A DNA stretch of 64,000 nucleotides from Roseateles saccharophilus (GTDB lineage: Bacteria > Pseudomonadota > Gammaproteobacteria > Burkholderiales > Burkholderiaceae_C), in the NCBI RefSeq assembly GCF_004342485.1, contig NZ_SMBU01000005.1, positions 156,649-220,648 on the forward strand, read 5' to 3'. Shown in pieces: positions 1-9,439 of the stretch (its first letter is position 1; every line of letters starts with the position of its first letter). The translations under genes were made by a program, and so were the position numbers. The notes below the pieces were generated by a model that was given only the letters and a program-made list of their open reading frames with translations, had not been told where the DNA came from and did not search any database.

Positions 1-100
1 TGGAGACCCAGTCGCGCACCGGCACGGCGGCGTCTTCACCGCCGTCGCGCTTCCACAGCGACTGCAGCCTGGCGGTGAAACCGGTCAGCACCGCGTTCAC
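1..100 (-). CDS. ftsW: FtsW, septal peptidoglycan polymerase (N-terminal end only)
   Basis: Only the first 33 codons lie in the window; the gene continues past base 1. It opens with a GTG at 100 that overlaps the murD stop codon in a GTGA arrangement, as expected for translational coupling. The visible residues form a short basic cytoplasmic leader (MNAVLTGFTARLQSLW) before the first membrane segment of FtsW would begin. FtsW is the SEDS-family glycosyltransferase that works with FtsI at the septum. The assignment rests mainly on position directly after murD in a canonical dcw cluster, because no diagnostic FtsW motif is inside the window. Confidence 0.75.
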   Translation of the reverse strand, partial: MNAVLTGFTARLQSLWKRDGGEDAAVPVRDWVS

Positions 101-1779
101 AGCGCCACCCCGCGCTCGTCGGCGAGCCGCTGCACCGTCGCGACGAAGACCTCGGCGCGATGGGCGTAGTTCTTGAACATGTCCAGGCTCGCGCAGGCGG
201 GCGACAGCAGCACGCTGTCGCCGGAAGCAGCTTGTTCCAGGCACCAGATGGTGGCAGCTTCGAGCGTGTCGTGGCGCTGCATGGGCACGCCGGTGTTCGC
301 GAGCGCGGCTTCGATCTGCGCCGCGTCGCGGCCGATCAGCGCGACAGCGCGCGCATGCCGGGCCACGCCCTCGGCCAACGGCGAGAAATCCTGGCCCTTG
401 CCGTCGCCGCCGAGGATGAGCACCAGCCTGGCAGGCGCGCGATCGGCGCCCAGGCCGGAGATGGCGGCCACAGTCGCACCGACGTTGGTGCCCTTGCTGT
501 CGTCGTAGAACTCGACGCCGTCGATGCTGCCGAGCGGCTCCACACGATGCGGCTCGCCGCGGTATTCGCGCAGGCCGTGCAGCATGGGCGCGAGCTCGCA
601 GCCGGCCGCCGTCGCAAGCGCCAGTGCCGCCAGCGCGTTGGCCGCGTTGTGGCGGCCACGCACGCGCAGCGCGTCGGCGGGCATCAGGCGCTGGATGACC
701 AGGGGCTCGTCTTCATCACCCTTGCGCTTCTTGATCGTCGGATCCAGCTCGCGGGCCCGCACCAGCCAGGCCAGGCCGCCCTCGTCCACGAGGCCGAAGT
801 CGCCCGGCGCCTTGGGCGCATTCAGGCCGAAACGCACGACATGGCGCGATACGGTCCGGCCGGGCTTGCCGCGCGTGCCCTTCACGAACACCGGCTGCGG
901 CACGAGACCCTCGACCTCGGCATCGTCGCGGTTGGCGACGATGACGGACTCGCGGCCGAAGATGCGCGCCTTGGCGCGGCCGTAGGCGGCCATGTCGCCA
1001 TGCCAGTCGAGATGGTCCTGCGTCAGGTTGAGCACGGCGCCGGCCGTGGGCTCGAAACCGGTGACGCCGTCAAGCTGGAAGCTGGAGAGCTCCAGCACCC
1101 AGAACTCGGGCAGGGTCTCGAAGACCGGGCCGCGCGGGGGCCGCGGGGCAATGGGCAGCGGCGCTTCCTCGTCGGGCAGCACGGCCGCGGCTTCCTCGCT
1201 GGCGCCCTCGTCGGCCGGCGCATCGTCGGCAGGCTCGACAGCGACCTCGGCCGGCGCCGGATCGGGCTCCCTGGCCAGCGCCTCGCCCAGCGTGTCCAGC
1301 AGCGTCGGGCCGATGTTGCCGGCAATGGCCACGCGCTTGCCGGCGCGCTCGGCGAGCAGGCCCGTCATGCAGGTCGTCGTCGTCTTGCCGTTGGTGCCGG
1401 TAATCGCCAGCACCGCGGGCGCATAGCCGTGCTGGGCCTTCAACGCGGCCAGCGCGTCGGCGAACAGGTCCAGCTCGCCGCGCACGGCGGGGCCATGCTC
1501 GTAGACCGCCTTCAGGCGCGCGTCCAGCGGCGACAGGCCCGGGCTCTTCAGCACCGCGTTGAAGCCGGCGACCCCATCGGCCGTCAGCTCGCCGGTGATG
1601 AAGGCCGCCCCACCGTCTATCGTGCCCAGTGCGCCTAGCTGCGGCGGCTGCGTGCGCGAGTCCCACACGGTGACCTGCGCACCGAAGCGCGCGCACCAGC
1701 GGGCCATCGCGAGACCGGAGTCCCCGAGGCCCAGCACGAGCACGCGCTGATCTTGCAGTTGCGGCAGGTCCAGCTTCAT
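97..1779 (-). CDS. murD: UDP-N-acetylmuramoyl-L-alanine--D-glutamate ligase (MurD) with an acidic insertion
   Basis: Adds D-glutamate to UDP-MurNAc-L-Ala in the cytoplasm. The N-terminal nucleotide-sugar fold shows GLGDSGLAMARW near residue 17. The ATP P-loop GTNGKTTT is near 128-135, followed by NLTQDHLDWHGD near 251-262 and, in the C-terminal domain, DDSKGTNVGA and LSPACASLDMFKNYAHRAEVF. At 560 residues it is about 120 longer than E. coli MurD. Most of the excess is a Glu/Ala/Pro-rich stretch at about 168-222, between the P-loop and the central domain, plus a smaller charged insert before the RGRHNAANALA motif. All catalytic motifs are intact, so I read it as functional. It starts 5 nt after the mraY stop. 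Confidence 0.97.
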   Translation of the reverse strand: MKLDLPQLQDQRVLVLGLGDSGLAMARWCARFGAQVTVWDSRTQPPQLGALGTIDGGAAFITGELTADGVAGFNAVLKSPGLSPLDARLKAVYEHGPAVRGELDLFADALAALKAQHGYAPAVLAITGTNGKTTTTCMTGLLAERAGKRVAIAGNIGPTLLDTLGEALAREPDPAPAEVAVEPADDAPADEGASEEAAAVLPDEEAPLPIAPRPPRGPVFETLPEFWVLELSSFQLDGVTGFEPTAGAVLNLTQDHLDWHGDMAAYGRAKARIFGRESVIVANRDDAEVEGLVPQPVFVKGTRGKPGRTVSRHVVRFGLNAPKAPGDFGLVDEGGLAWLVRARELDPTIKKRKGDEDEPLVIQRLMPADALRVRGRHNAANALAALALATAAGCELAPMLHGLREYRGEPHRVEPLGSIDGVEFYDDSKGTNVGATVAAISGLGADRAPARLVLILGGDGKGQDFSPLAEGVARHARAVALIGRDAAQIEAALANTGVPMQRHDTLEAATIWCLEQAASGDSVLLSPACASLDMFKNYAHRAEVFVATVQRLADERGVAL

Positions 1780-1783
1780 GCGC

Positions 1784-2962
1784 CTACCTGAGCTTCAAGC
1801 TGGCCAGGCCGATCAGGCACAGCAGCATCGTGATGATCCAGAAGCGGATGACGACCTGGGTCTCGTTCCAACCGCTCTTCTCGAAGTGGTGGTGCAGCGG
1901 CGCCATCTTGAAGATGCGCCGGCCGGTGCCGAACTTCTTCTTCGTGAACTTGAACCAGCTGACCTGCAGCATCACGCTCAGCACTTCGGCGACGAAGATG
2001 CCGCCCATGATGCCGAGCACGATCTCCTGGCGCGTGATGACGGCCAGCGTGCCCAGGCCGCCGCCGAGAGCCAGCGCGCCGACGTCGCCCATGAAGACCT
2101 GGGCCGGGTGAGCGTTGAACCACAGGAAGGCCAGGCCCGCGCCGGCCATCGCGGCGCAGAAGATCAGCAGCTCGCCGGCGCCCGGGATATAGGGCAGCAG
2201 CAGGTATTTGGAGAACACCGAGGAGCCGGTCAGGTAGGCGAACAGGCCCAGGGCCGAGCCCACCAGCACGACGGGCATGATGGCCAGGCCGTCCAGGCCG
2301 TCGGTGAAGTTGACCGCGTTGCTGGTGCCGACGATGACGAAATAGGCCAGGGCCACGAAACCCCAGACGCCCAGCGGCATGCTGATGGTCTTGAAGAAGG
2401 GGATCAGCAGGTCGGCCTTGGGCGGCAGCTCGGTCGAGAAGCCGCTGGACACCCAGCGGATGAAGAGCTGCACGACGCCCAGAAAGGACGTCTCCGACAC
2501 GCTGAAGGCCAGGTAGATGGCCGCGAACAGGCCGATGAGCGACTGCCACAGGAACTTCTCGCGGCTGGCCATGCCCTCGGGGTTCTTGTCGACCACCTTG
2601 CGCCAGTCGTCGACCCAGCCGATGGCGCCGAAGCCCATCGTGACCAGCATGACGACCCAGACGAAGCGGTTGCTCCAGTCGAACCACAAGAGCGTCGACA
2701 CGCCGATGCCGATCAGCACGAGCACGCCGCCCATCGTCGGCGTGCCGCTCTTGGCCAGGTGGGCCTGCACGCCATAGGCGCGCACCGGCTGGCCGATCTT
2801 CATCTCGGTGAGGCGGCGGATGACCCAGGGCCCGAAGGCCAGGCCGATCAGCAGCGCCGTCATCGCGGCCATCACCGCGCGGAAGGTGATGTACTGGAAG
2901 ACGCGCAGAAAGCCCAGGTCGGGGTAGAGGCCCTGCAGCCACTGGGCGAGGCTAAGCAGCAT
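1784..2962 (-). CDS. mraY: Phospho-N-acetylmuramoyl-pentapeptide-transferase (MraY)
   Basis: Integral inner-membrane enzyme that transfers phospho-MurNAc-pentapeptide to undecaprenyl phosphate, making lipid I. The 392-residue protein has about ten hydrophobic segments. The family signatures are present: GTPTMGG in the first third, [10 protein letters not shown] (the Asp-rich Mg site) near the middle, and [12 protein letters not shown] near the C-terminus. Length is slightly above E. coli MraY (360), with extra residues in an early periplasmic region. The ATG at 2962 lies inside the end of murF, an 11-nt overlap, which supports tight coupling within the dcw operon. Confidence 0.98.
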   Translation of the reverse strand: MLLSLAQWLQGLYPDLGFLRVFQYITFRAVMAAMTALLIGLAFGPWVIRRLTEMKIGQPVRAYGVQAHLAKSGTPTMGGVLVLIGIGVSTLLWFDWSNRFVWVVMLVTMGFGAIGWVDDWRKVVDKNPEGMASREKFLWQSLIGLFAAIYLAFSVSETSFLGVVQLFIRWVSSGFSTELPPKADLLIPFFKTISMPLGVWGFVALAYFVIVGTSNAVNFTDGLDGLAIMPVVLVGSALGLFAYLTGSSVFSKYLLLPYIPGAGELLIFCAAMAGAGLAFLWFNAHPAQVFMGDVGALALGGGLGTLAVITRQEIVLGIMGGIFVAEVLSVMLQVSWFKFTKKKFGTGRRIFKMAPLHHHFEKSGWNETQVVIRFWIITMLLCLIGLASLKLR

Positions 2963-4343
2963 GCGGGTCTCCGGCGTTTGCGGTTTGCAGGGCAGCGACC
3001 ACTTGTTCCATCTTCATGAAGCGCGAGCCCTTGACCAGGGTCTGGCTCACGCCGGGTTGTTCCTTGAGGGCCGCGATCAGCGCGGCCGTGTCGTCGAAGG
3101 CGCGGGCGCGCGGGCCATAGGCCACGGCCGCATCGCGGGCGGCCGCACCGGCGGTCCAGAAATGCGCGACGCCGCGCTCGGCCGCGTAGGCGCCCACCTC
3201 GCGGTGGAAGGCCGGGCCCTCGTTGCCCACCTCGCCCATGTCGCCGAGGACCAGCCAGCCGTCACCGGGCATGCCGGCCAGCACGTCGATGGCGGCGCGC
3301 ACGCTGTCGGGGTTGGCGTTGTAGCTGTCGTCGATCAGCGTGCGGCCGCGTGCGTCGCGCTTGAGTTCGGAGCGCCCCTTCACGGCCCGGAAGCTCTCCA
3401 GCCCGCGGCCTATTGAACTCAGCGGCGCGCCGGCGGCCAGCGCGCAGGCAGCAGCGGCCAGCGCATTGCGCAGGTTGTGCTCGCCGGCCATGTGCAGCGC
3501 GACGGGCACCGTGCCGGCCGGCGTGTGAATCTCCAGCGCCCAGTGGGCGCCCATCCAGCTCGCCTGGCCCGTCACGTCAGCCTGGCCGCGCAGCGCGAAG
3601 CTCAGATGCGGACGCGCACCGGCCAGCTCCAGCCAGATCGGTGCGCAGGCGTCCTCGGCCGGAAAAACGGCGCAGCCGGTGGCCCCCAGGGCCTCGATGA
3701 CGGCGCCGTTCTCGCGCGCGACGGCTTCCACCGTGGCCATGAACTCCTGGTGTTCGCGCTGGGCGTTGTTGACCAGGGCCACCGTGGGCCGGGTCATCGC
3801 GGCCAGCGGGGCGATCTCGCCGGGGTGGTTCATGCCCAGCTCGATGACGGCGGCGCGGTGGCTCAGCTCGTCGTCATGGCGCAGGCGCAGCAACGTCAGC
3901 GGCACGCCGATATCGTTGTTGTAGTTGCCCTCGGTGGCCAGCGCGTCATCCCCCACCCAGGCGCGCAGGATGCTGGCGATCATCTGCGTCGTCGTCGTCT
4001 TGCCATTGCTGCCGGTCACGGCGATGACGGGCAGCTGCTGCTGGCGGCGCCAGGCGGCGGCGAGCTGGCCCAGCGCAGCCTTGGCATCCGGCACCAGCAG
4101 GCCGGGCAGGCCCGCCTCAACCAGGCCACGCTCGGCCAGCGCCGCGACGGCGCCGGACTGCCTGGCCTGGGCCAGGAAGTCGTTGGCATCGAAGCGCTCG
4201 CCGCGCAGCGCGACGAAGAGGTCCCCCGGCCGCAGCGAACGCGTGTCGCTGTGCACGCGGGCAAAGCCGGTTGCGCCAGCGCCGACCAGCGTGGCGCCGG
4301 GCAGCAGGCCCTGGGCTTCGGCCAGCGTCATGAAGAAGCTCAC
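2952..4343 (-). CDS. murF: UDP-N-acetylmuramoyl-tripeptide--D-alanyl-D-alanine ligase (MurF)
   Basis: Cytoplasmic ATP-dependent ligase that adds D-Ala-D-Ala to complete the muramyl pentapeptide. The 463-residue protein shows the Mur N-terminal domain ([23 protein letters not shown], split here as [13 protein letters not shown] then [10 protein letters not shown]), the P-loop [11 protein letters not shown] near 111, a central [10 protein letters not shown] motif, and the C-terminal [10 protein letters not shown] and [10 protein letters not shown] motifs. It starts with GTG at 4343, overlapping the murE stop as GTGA. A Met five codons in (MTLAEAQG) is a possible alternative start, but the coupled GTG fits the operon pattern. 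Confidence 0.97.
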   Translation of the reverse strand: MSFFMTLAEAQGLLPGATLVGAGATGFARVHSDTRSLRPGDLFVALRGERFDANDFLAQARQSGAVAALAERGLVEAGLPGLLVPDAKAALGQLAAAWRRQQQLPVIAVTGSNGKTTTTQMIASILRAWVGDDALATEGNYNNDIGVPLTLLRLRHDDELSHRAAVIELGMNHPGEIAPLAAMTRPTVALVNNAQREHQEFMATVEAVARENGAVIEALGATGCAVFPAEDACAPIWLELAGARPHLSFALRGQADVTGQASWMGAHWALEIHTPAGTVPVALHMAGEHNLRNALAAAACALAAGAPLSSIGRGLESFRAVKGRSELKRDARGRTLIDDSYNANPDSVRAAIDVLAGMPGDGWLVLGDMGEVGNEGPAFHREVGAYAAERGVAHFWTAGAAARDAAVAYGPRARAFDDTAALIAALKEQPGVSQTLVKGSRFMKMEQVVAALQTANAGDPHAA

Positions 4344-5836
4344 AGACCCGCCCTTTCCAGCAGCGCAGCGCGCGCCTCGGCCACATCGGAGAAGGGACGG
4401 CGCACGCCGTGGACCTCCTGGTAATCCTCATGGCCCTTGCCGGCGATCAGCACGATGTCGCGCGCGCCTGCTTCGGCGACGGCGGCGCGGATGGCCTCCT
4501 CGCGCGACTCGATGACACGGGCAGCCGGCGCCGCCGCGGCGATGTCGGCCAGGATCTGCGCCGGCGCCTCGGTGCGGGGGTTGTCGGTCGTGATGACGAC
4601 GCGGGCGGCCAGGCGGGCGGCGATGGCCCCCATCAGCGGGCGTTTGCCGCGGTCGCGGTCGCCGCCGCAGCCGAACACGCAGACCAGGGCGCCACCGCGC
4701 GCCGCGGCCAGCCCCTGCAGCGCGGACAGGGCCTTGTCCAGCGCATCCGGCGTGTGGGCATAGTCGACGACGACCTGGGGCAGCTCGCGGCCGTTGCCGA
4801 CGCGCTGCATGCGGCCCGGCACCGGCGTCACCGCGGCCAGGGCCAGGGCCACGTCGGCCAGCGCATGGCCCTTGGCGCGCAGGGCGCCGGCCACGCCGAG
4901 CAGGTTGGCGGCGTTGTAGTCGCCGATCAGGCCGGTCTGCACGGCCACCGACTCGGCGCCCTCGTGCAGCGTGAAGCCCAGGCCGGCGCCGGTGTAGCGC
5001 AGGCCGCGGGCCGTGAGCCGGGCGTCGGCACGCTCGATGCCGGTGGTCCAGACGTCCAGCGCGGTCAGCTCATTCGCGAGGTCGGTGCCCTTGGGATCGT
5101 CGACATTGACGACCGCCGCGCGCAGCCCCGGAAAACCGAACAGCGCGCGCTTGGCCGCCCAGTAGGCGTCCATGCTGCCGTGGTAGTCGAGGTGGTCCTG
5201 CGTGAAGTTGGTGAACACGGCGACGCGGACGGCACTGCCGGCCAGCCGCCCCTCGACGATGCCAATGCTCGACGCCTCGATGGCGCAGGCCGCGAAGCCG
5301 CCGTCGCGCATGCGGGCGAAGGCGGCCTGCAGCAGCACCGGGTCGGGCGTGGTCAGGCCGTTGTAGTCCAGCCGGGGCGGCTCGCCCGCCGGCGCGCCGC
5401 TGCGCGGCGGCTCCCCGACCCCGAGCGTGCCGACGATGCCGCAGCGCCGGCCGAGCTGGCTGGAGGCCTGTGCGATCCACCAGGCCGACGAGGTCTTGCC
5501 ATTGGTGCCGGTGACGGCGATGACGTCCAGCGCGTCGGTCGGCTTGCCGAAGAAGGCGGCGGCGATCTCGCCGGTGCGGGCCTTCAGGCCGGGCAGCGAG
5601 GCGACGCGCGCATCCACGAAGCCGAAGCGCTCGACGTCGCCGTCCTCGACGAGGCAGGTGGACGCGCCGGCGGCCAGCGCCGCGGCCACGAATTCGCGGC
5701 CGTCGCGGCCATAGCCGGGCCAGGCGATGAAGGCGTCGCCGGGCTGCACCTGGCGGCTGTCGGTGCGCAGCGTGCCGGTGCACCACTCGGCAAGCCAGCG
5801 AGCGGCGGCTTCGGGGGATTTGAGACGAGTCAACAT
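4340..5836 (-). CDS. murE: UDP-MurNAc-L-Ala-D-Glu:meso-diaminopimelate ligase (MurE)
   Basis: Adds the third residue of the stem peptide. The P-loop is GTNGKTSSAWW. The central domain has FTNFTQDHLDYHGSMDAYW, and the C-terminal domain has VVDYAHTPDALDKAL and TTDNPRTE. The DNPR tetrad is the known marker for meso-diaminopimelate (not lysine) specificity, as expected for a Gram-negative. At 498 residues it is of normal length. The ATG at 5836 shares one base with the ftsI stop, and its own stop overlaps murF by 4 nt. Confidence 0.97.
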   Translation of the reverse strand: MLTRLKSPEAAARWLAEWCTGTLRTDSRQVQPGDAFIAWPGYGRDGREFVAAALAAGASTCLVEDGDVERFGFVDARVASLPGLKARTGEIAAAFFGKPTDALDVIAVTGTNGKTSSAWWIAQASSQLGRRCGIVGTLGVGEPPRSGAPAGEPPRLDYNGLTTPDPVLLQAAFARMRDGGFAACAIEASSIGIVEGRLAGSAVRVAVFTNFTQDHLDYHGSMDAYWAAKRALFGFPGLRAAVVNVDDPKGTDLANELTALDVWTTGIERADARLTARGLRYTGAGLGFTLHEGAESVAVQTGLIGDYNAANLLGVAGALRAKGHALADVALALAAVTPVPGRMQRVGNGRELPQVVVDYAHTPDALDKALSALQGLAAARGGALVCVFGCGGDRDRGKRPLMGAIAARLAARVVITTDNPRTEAPAQILADIAAAAPAARVIESREEAIRAAVAEAGARDIVLIAGKGHEDYQEVHGVRRPFSDVAEARAALLERAGL

Positions 5837-7629
5837 CAGAAGCTTTCTTCCGTGGCCACGGCGCCCTTGTTCGCGAAGATCTGGCTCTTCACGTCGAGGT
5901 CGGGCTGCACGCCCAGCAGGCGCAGCGTCTGCGCCGCCACCTGGCTGAACACCGGGCCGGCGACCTGGCCACCGTAGTGAGCCCCGGTGCTCGGCTCGTC
6001 AACCATGACAGCGACGACGATGCGCGGCTTGCTGATGGGCGTGATGCCCACGAACCAGGAACGGTATTTGTGGGCGGCATAGCCGCGGCCTTCCTGCTTG
6101 TAGGCCGTGCCGCTCTTGCCGCCGACGCTGTAACCGGGCACCTGGGCCTCGGGCGCCGTACCGCCGGGGCCGGCCGCGGCCTGCAGCATCAGGCGGACCT
6201 CCTGCGTGACCTTGGGCGAGAACACGCGGATGCCGGCCACCGGATGGTCGTGAGGCTGGCGCAGCATGCTGACCGGGATGATCTCGCCGTCGCGCGCGAA
6301 CACGGTGTAGGCGCGCGCCAGCTGGAACAGCGAGGCCGACAGGCCGTAGCCGTAGCTCATCGTCGCCTGCTCGATGGGCCGCCAGGTCTTCCAGGGCCGC
6401 AGCTTGCCGCTGATGGCGCCTGGAAAGCTGATCTGCGGGCGCTGGCCCAGGCCGATGGCCGTGAACATCTCGTGCATCTCGCGCGGCTGCATCTGCATCG
6501 CGAGCTTGGTGGCGCCGATGTTGCTGGAGAACTTGATCACGTCGCGCACCGGGATCACGCCGTGGGCATGGGTGTCGGTGATGACGGCGCCCTGGAAGGC
6601 ATATCTGCCGGGGCCGGTGTCCACCAGCGTGTCGGGAGTGACGCGGCCGGTTTCCATCGCGAGGCCGGCGATGAAGGGCTTCATCGTCGAGCCGGGCTCG
6701 AAGACGTCGGTCAGCGCGCGGTTGCGCAGCTGCTCGCCGGAAAGGTGCTGGCGGTTGCCGGGGTCGTAGCTGGGGAAGTTGGCCAGGGCCAGCACCTCGC
6801 CGCTTTGCGCGTCCAGCACGACGACGGAGCCGGCCTTGGCCTTGTTCTCGGCCACCGCGTCGCGGATGCGCTGGTAGGCGAAGAACTGCACCTTGGAGTC
6901 GACGGAGAGGTCGATGTCCTGGCCGTTGGCGGCGGGCACGACGTCGCCGATGTCTTCCACCACGCGGCCCAGGCGGTCGCGCACGACGGAGCGCGAACCG
7001 TCGCGGCCCTGCAGCTCCTTCTGGAAGGCCAGCTCGATGCCCTCCTGGCCCTTGTCCTCGACATTGGTGAAGCCGACGACATGGGCCGCGGCCTCGCCCT
7101 CGGGGTATTTGCGGCGGTACTCGCGGTCCTGGAAGACGCCCTTCAGGCCGAGGGCCTTGACCTTGGCGGCGGTGTCGTCGTCGGACAGGCGCTTGAGCCA
7201 GACAAAGCGCGCCTCGGGGTTGAGCTTGGCCTCCAGCTCCTGGTTCGACAGCCCCAGCGCCTGGGCCAGCGCCTGGCGCTTGTCGGCGTCGGCGTCGACC
7301 TCCTTGGGGATGGCCCAGATCGACGGCACGGCCACGCTGGCGGCCAGGGTCTGGCCGCTGCGGTCGTTGATGCGGCCGCGGCTGGCCGGCAGCTCCAGCG
7401 TGTGGGCGTAGCGCGCCTCGCCCTGCTTCTGGAAAAAGTCGGTGTTGAGCACCTGCACGTAGACGGCGCGGGCCAGCAGGCCGAGGAAGGCCAGGCCGAC
7501 GAGGGCGACCAGGAAGCGCGAGCGCCACGGCGGCGTCTTGGACGCCAGCAGCGGGCTGGTGGAATAGCTGACGCCGCGGCCCGAGCCGAGGGCGCGCGCG
7601 CCGGACCTGGCCTTGCCGCCGCCGCTCAT
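5836..7629 (-). CDS. ftsI: Peptidoglycan transpeptidase FtsI (penicillin-binding protein 3)
   Basis: Septal class B penicillin-binding protein of 597 residues. A basic cytoplasmic tail of about 38 residues precedes one membrane anchor at about 39-57. A pedestal domain begins with the ASRGRINDRSGQ motif near 82. The transpeptidase domain has all three active-site motifs: SxxK as S314-TM-K317 in FEPGSTMKPF, SSN at 368-370, and KSGT at 505-508. It cross-links septal peptidoglycan with FtsW. The start overlaps the ftsL stop by 4 nt. A glycine/serine-rich leader makes the tail a little longer than in E. coli. Confidence 0.97.
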   Translation of the reverse strand: MSGGGKARSGARALGSGRGVSYSTSPLLASKTPPWRSRFLVALVGLAFLGLLARAVYVQVLNTDFFQKQGEARYAHTLELPASRGRINDRSGQTLAASVAVPSIWAIPKEVDADADKRQALAQALGLSNQELEAKLNPEARFVWLKRLSDDDTAAKVKALGLKGVFQDREYRRKYPEGEAAAHVVGFTNVEDKGQEGIELAFQKELQGRDGSRSVVRDRLGRVVEDIGDVVPAANGQDIDLSVDSKVQFFAYQRIRDAVAENKAKAGSVVVLDAQSGEVLALANFPSYDPGNRQHLSGEQLRNRALTDVFEPGSTMKPFIAGLAMETGRVTPDTLVDTGPGRYAFQGAVITDTHAHGVIPVRDVIKFSSNIGATKLAMQMQPREMHEMFTAIGLGQRPQISFPGAISGKLRPWKTWRPIEQATMSYGYGLSASLFQLARAYTVFARDGEIIPVSMLRQPHDHPVAGIRVFSPKVTQEVRLMLQAAAGPGGTAPEAQVPGYSVGGKSGTAYKQEGRGYAAHKYRSWFVGITPISKPRIVVAVMVDEPSTGAHYGGQVAGPVFSQVAAQTLRLLGVQPDLDVKSQIFANKGAVATEESF

Positions 7630-7889
7630 GGCGTGCCTCCCGAGGCGACGACGGCCGGCGTGATGACGCGCATGCCCAGGCGCTCGCGCGCCACCTGCTC
7701 CACGCGCAGGTTGGTGGCCTGCGCATGGCGCTCGGCGGCCAGGCGCTCGGCGTCGGCGGCCAGGCGCTGGCCCTCGGCCCTGGCCTTGTCGAGCTCGGCG
7801 AACAGGCGGCGCGACTCGTAGGCGCTGTGCACGAGCACGACGCCGCTGGCCAGCACGGCCAGGATGAGGAGCAGGTTGAGCCTGGCCAC
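7626..7889 (-). CDS. ftsL: Cell division protein FtsL
   Basis: Small bitopic membrane protein of 87 residues. One hydrophobic segment spans about residues 3-20 (LNLLLILAVLASGVVLVHSA), followed by a heptad-like stretch rich in Leu, Ala, Arg and Glu (RRLFAELDKARAEGQRLAAD) that would form the coiled coil pairing with FtsB. FtsL is part of the FtsQLB complex that activates FtsWI. Sequence conservation is low in this family, so position between rsmH and ftsI is a large part of the evidence. The start is GTG at 7889, 5 nt after the rsmH stop. Confidence 0.92.
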   Translation of the reverse strand: MARLNLLLILAVLASGVVLVHSAYESRRLFAELDKARAEGQRLAADAERLAAERHAQATNLRVEQVARERLGMRVITPAVVASGGTP

Positions 7890-7894
7890 CGCGA

Positions 7895-8848
7895 TCAGCT
7901 TTTCAGCGGCGCGTCGGTGCGCTCGGCGATGCGCAGCACGGCGGAGCGGGCGCGCGGGTTGGCCTTGACCTCCGCCGCGCTGGGCATCACGCGGCCCAGG
8001 GCCTTCAGCGCCAGCGCCGGCGGCGGCGCGAACGGCGCGCGGCGGTCGAACTCGGCCTTGCTGTGGGCGGCGATGAACTGCTTCACGCGCCGGTCCTCCA
8101 GCGAGTGGAAGCTGATGACCGACAACCTTCCGCCGGGCGCCAGCAGGCGCAGGGCCGCGCTCAGCCCCTGCTCCAGCTGTTCAAGCTCGCGATTGACATG
8201 AATCCGAAGGGCTTGAAAGGTGCGCGTGGCCGGGTCTTGCCCGGGCTCGCGGGTCTTGACCGCGCGAGCCACGAGTTCGCGCAGCTCGTCGGTGCGCGTG
8301 AGCGGCGCACCGGCTTCCCGGCGAGCAACAAGCGCCTTTGCAATCTGGCCAGCAAACCGTTCTTCGCCATAGTCCCGAATCACCTGTGCGATCTCGCGCT
8401 CGTCGGCACGCGCGAGGAAGTCCGCCGCGCTCTCGCCGCGGGTCGTGTCCATGCGCATGTCCAGCGGCCCGTCGAAGCGAAAGCTGAAGCCGCGCTCCGG
8501 GTTGTCGATCTGCGGGCTGGACACGCCCAGGTCCAGCAGCACGCCGTCGACCTGGCGCACGCCGATGGCCGCCAGTTCCTCGGCCATGTCGGCAAAGCCG
8601 GCGTGCACGATGCGAAAGCGCGGGTCGGTGATGGCCGCGGCCGCGGCGACGGCCTCGGGATCGCGGTCGATGCCGATCAGCCGCCCCGCGGGCGCCAGTC
8701 GCGCCAGCAGCGCGCGCGAATGCCCGCCGCGGCCGAAGGTGCCGTCCACATAGGTTCCGTCCGGGCGCGCGAGCACGCCTTCCACCGCCTCGTCCAGCAG
8801 CACGGTGGTGTGGCGGAACTCGGCGCTCTCGTTCACGTCGGCGCCCAT
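7895..8848 (-). CDS. rsmH: 16S rRNA m4C1402 methyltransferase RsmH (MraW)
   Basis: S-adenosylmethionine-dependent enzyme that N4-methylates C1402 in the 16S rRNA decoding centre. The 317-residue protein carries the family opening [13 protein letters not shown] and the SAM-binding loop [15 protein letters not shown] near residue 35. It also has [14 protein letters not shown], the [15 protein letters not shown] segment and [15 protein letters not shown] near the C-terminus. The ATG at 8848 shares one base with the mraZ stop, so the two genes are coupled as in most dcw clusters. Confidence 0.98.
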   Translation of the reverse strand: MGADVNESAEFRHTTVLLDEAVEGVLARPDGTYVDGTFGRGGHSRALLARLAPAGRLIGIDRDPEAVAAAAAITDPRFRIVHAGFADMAEELAAIGVRQVDGVLLDLGVSSPQIDNPERGFSFRFDGPLDMRMDTTRGESAADFLARADEREIAQVIRDYGEERFAGQIAKALVARREAGAPLTRTDELRELVARAVKTREPGQDPATRTFQALRIHVNRELEQLEQGLSAALRLLAPGGRLSVISFHSLEDRRVKQFIAAHSKAEFDRRAPFAPPPALALKALGRVMPSAAEVKANPRARSAVLRIAERTDAPLKS

Positions 8849-9288
8849 CAGAAACTGAAGTCCTTGAGCGCGTCGGGCAGCGGGCCGGCCATCACCTCGG
8901 CCTCGTGGGCGGCATGGGTCTCGGCGTCCCAGAGCTCGAAGTGGCTGCCCATGCCCAGCAGCATCACGTCGTTCTTGAGCCCGGCGCTCCTGCGCAGCTC
9001 GGGCGAGATCAGCACGCGCGCCGCCGAGTCGATCTCGACGTCCATCGCATTGCCGAGGAAGACCCGCTTCCAGCCCGCGGCCGACATCGGCAGCGCGGCG
9101 ACCTTGTCGCGGAAGACCTCCCAGGTCGGGCGCGGGAACAGCATCAGGCAGCCGTCCGGGTGCTTGGTGACCGTCAGTCGGCCCTGGCAGAGCAATTGCA
9201 GCACCTCACGATGACGCGTGGGAACGCTCAGGCGCCCCTTGGCGTCCAGCGCCAAGTTGGAGGCTCCCTGAAAGACGATTTCCGACAC
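8848..9288 (-). CDS. mraZ: Transcriptional regulator MraZ
   Basis: Ring-forming DNA-binding protein of the AbrB/SpoVT fold that in other bacteria represses the dcw operon by binding tandem repeats upstream of itself. At 146 residues it has the two expected MraZ half-repeats. The first contains [15 protein letters not shown] (DxxxR signature). The second contains [15 protein letters not shown], the matching degenerate copy. Translation starts at GTG 9288. That start codon lies inside the last unit of the repeat array at 9279-9318, so MraZ binding could affect both transcription and translation (inference). Confidence 0.97.
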   Translation of the reverse strand: MSEIVFQGASNLALDAKGRLSVPTRHREVLQLLCQGRLTVTKHPDGCLMLFPRPTWEVFRDKVAALPMSAAGWKRVFLGNAMDVEIDSAARVLISPELRRSAGLKNDVMLLGMGSHFELWDAETHAAHEAEVMAGPLPDALKDFSF

Positions 9289-9318
9289 TTTTCACCACGA
9301 AATGACACTTAGCCCCAC
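9279..9318 (-). promoter_or_regulatory. Putative MraZ operator: four GTG-led repeats at exact 10-bp spacing
   Basis: Read on the minus strand, the 40 bases split into four 10-bp units: GTGGGGCTAA, GTGTCATTTC, GTGGTGAAAA and GTGTCGGAAA. Each begins with GTG, giving TGGG-like boxes every 10 bp, the spacing known for MraZ sites. The first unit touches the -10 hexamer and the last contains the mraZ start codon. Binding here would block RNA polymerase (inference from E. coli and Mycoplasma MraZ). Confidence 0.75.
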
Positions 9319-9345
9319 TTTAAGCGCACCAATCCACCCGGTCAA
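9317..9345 (-). promoter_or_regulatory. Sigma70-type promoter of the dcw operon
   Basis: On the minus strand there is TTGACC at 9345-9340, a 17-bp spacer, and TAAAGT at 9322-9317, matching 5/6 and 4/6 of the sigma70 consensus. Transcription would start within the MraZ repeat array and leave a leader of about 25 nt before mraZ. Confidence 0.65.
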
Positions 9346-9439
9346 GAATCCGCACAAGTTTTTTCAATGAAATCAAGCACTTAGCGCAAACTGTTGAAAT
9401 CGACAGTGGCACCAGAAAATATCCTTCATAAATAAGGAC

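Noticed and set aside
160..1638. Long open frame on the plus strand across murD
   Set aside because: It lies wholly antisense to murD, is Arg/Gly/His-rich, and matches no family. High GC makes such frames common; the same applies to others opposite murE, ftsI, the chemoreceptor, groEL, resB and the oxidoreductase.
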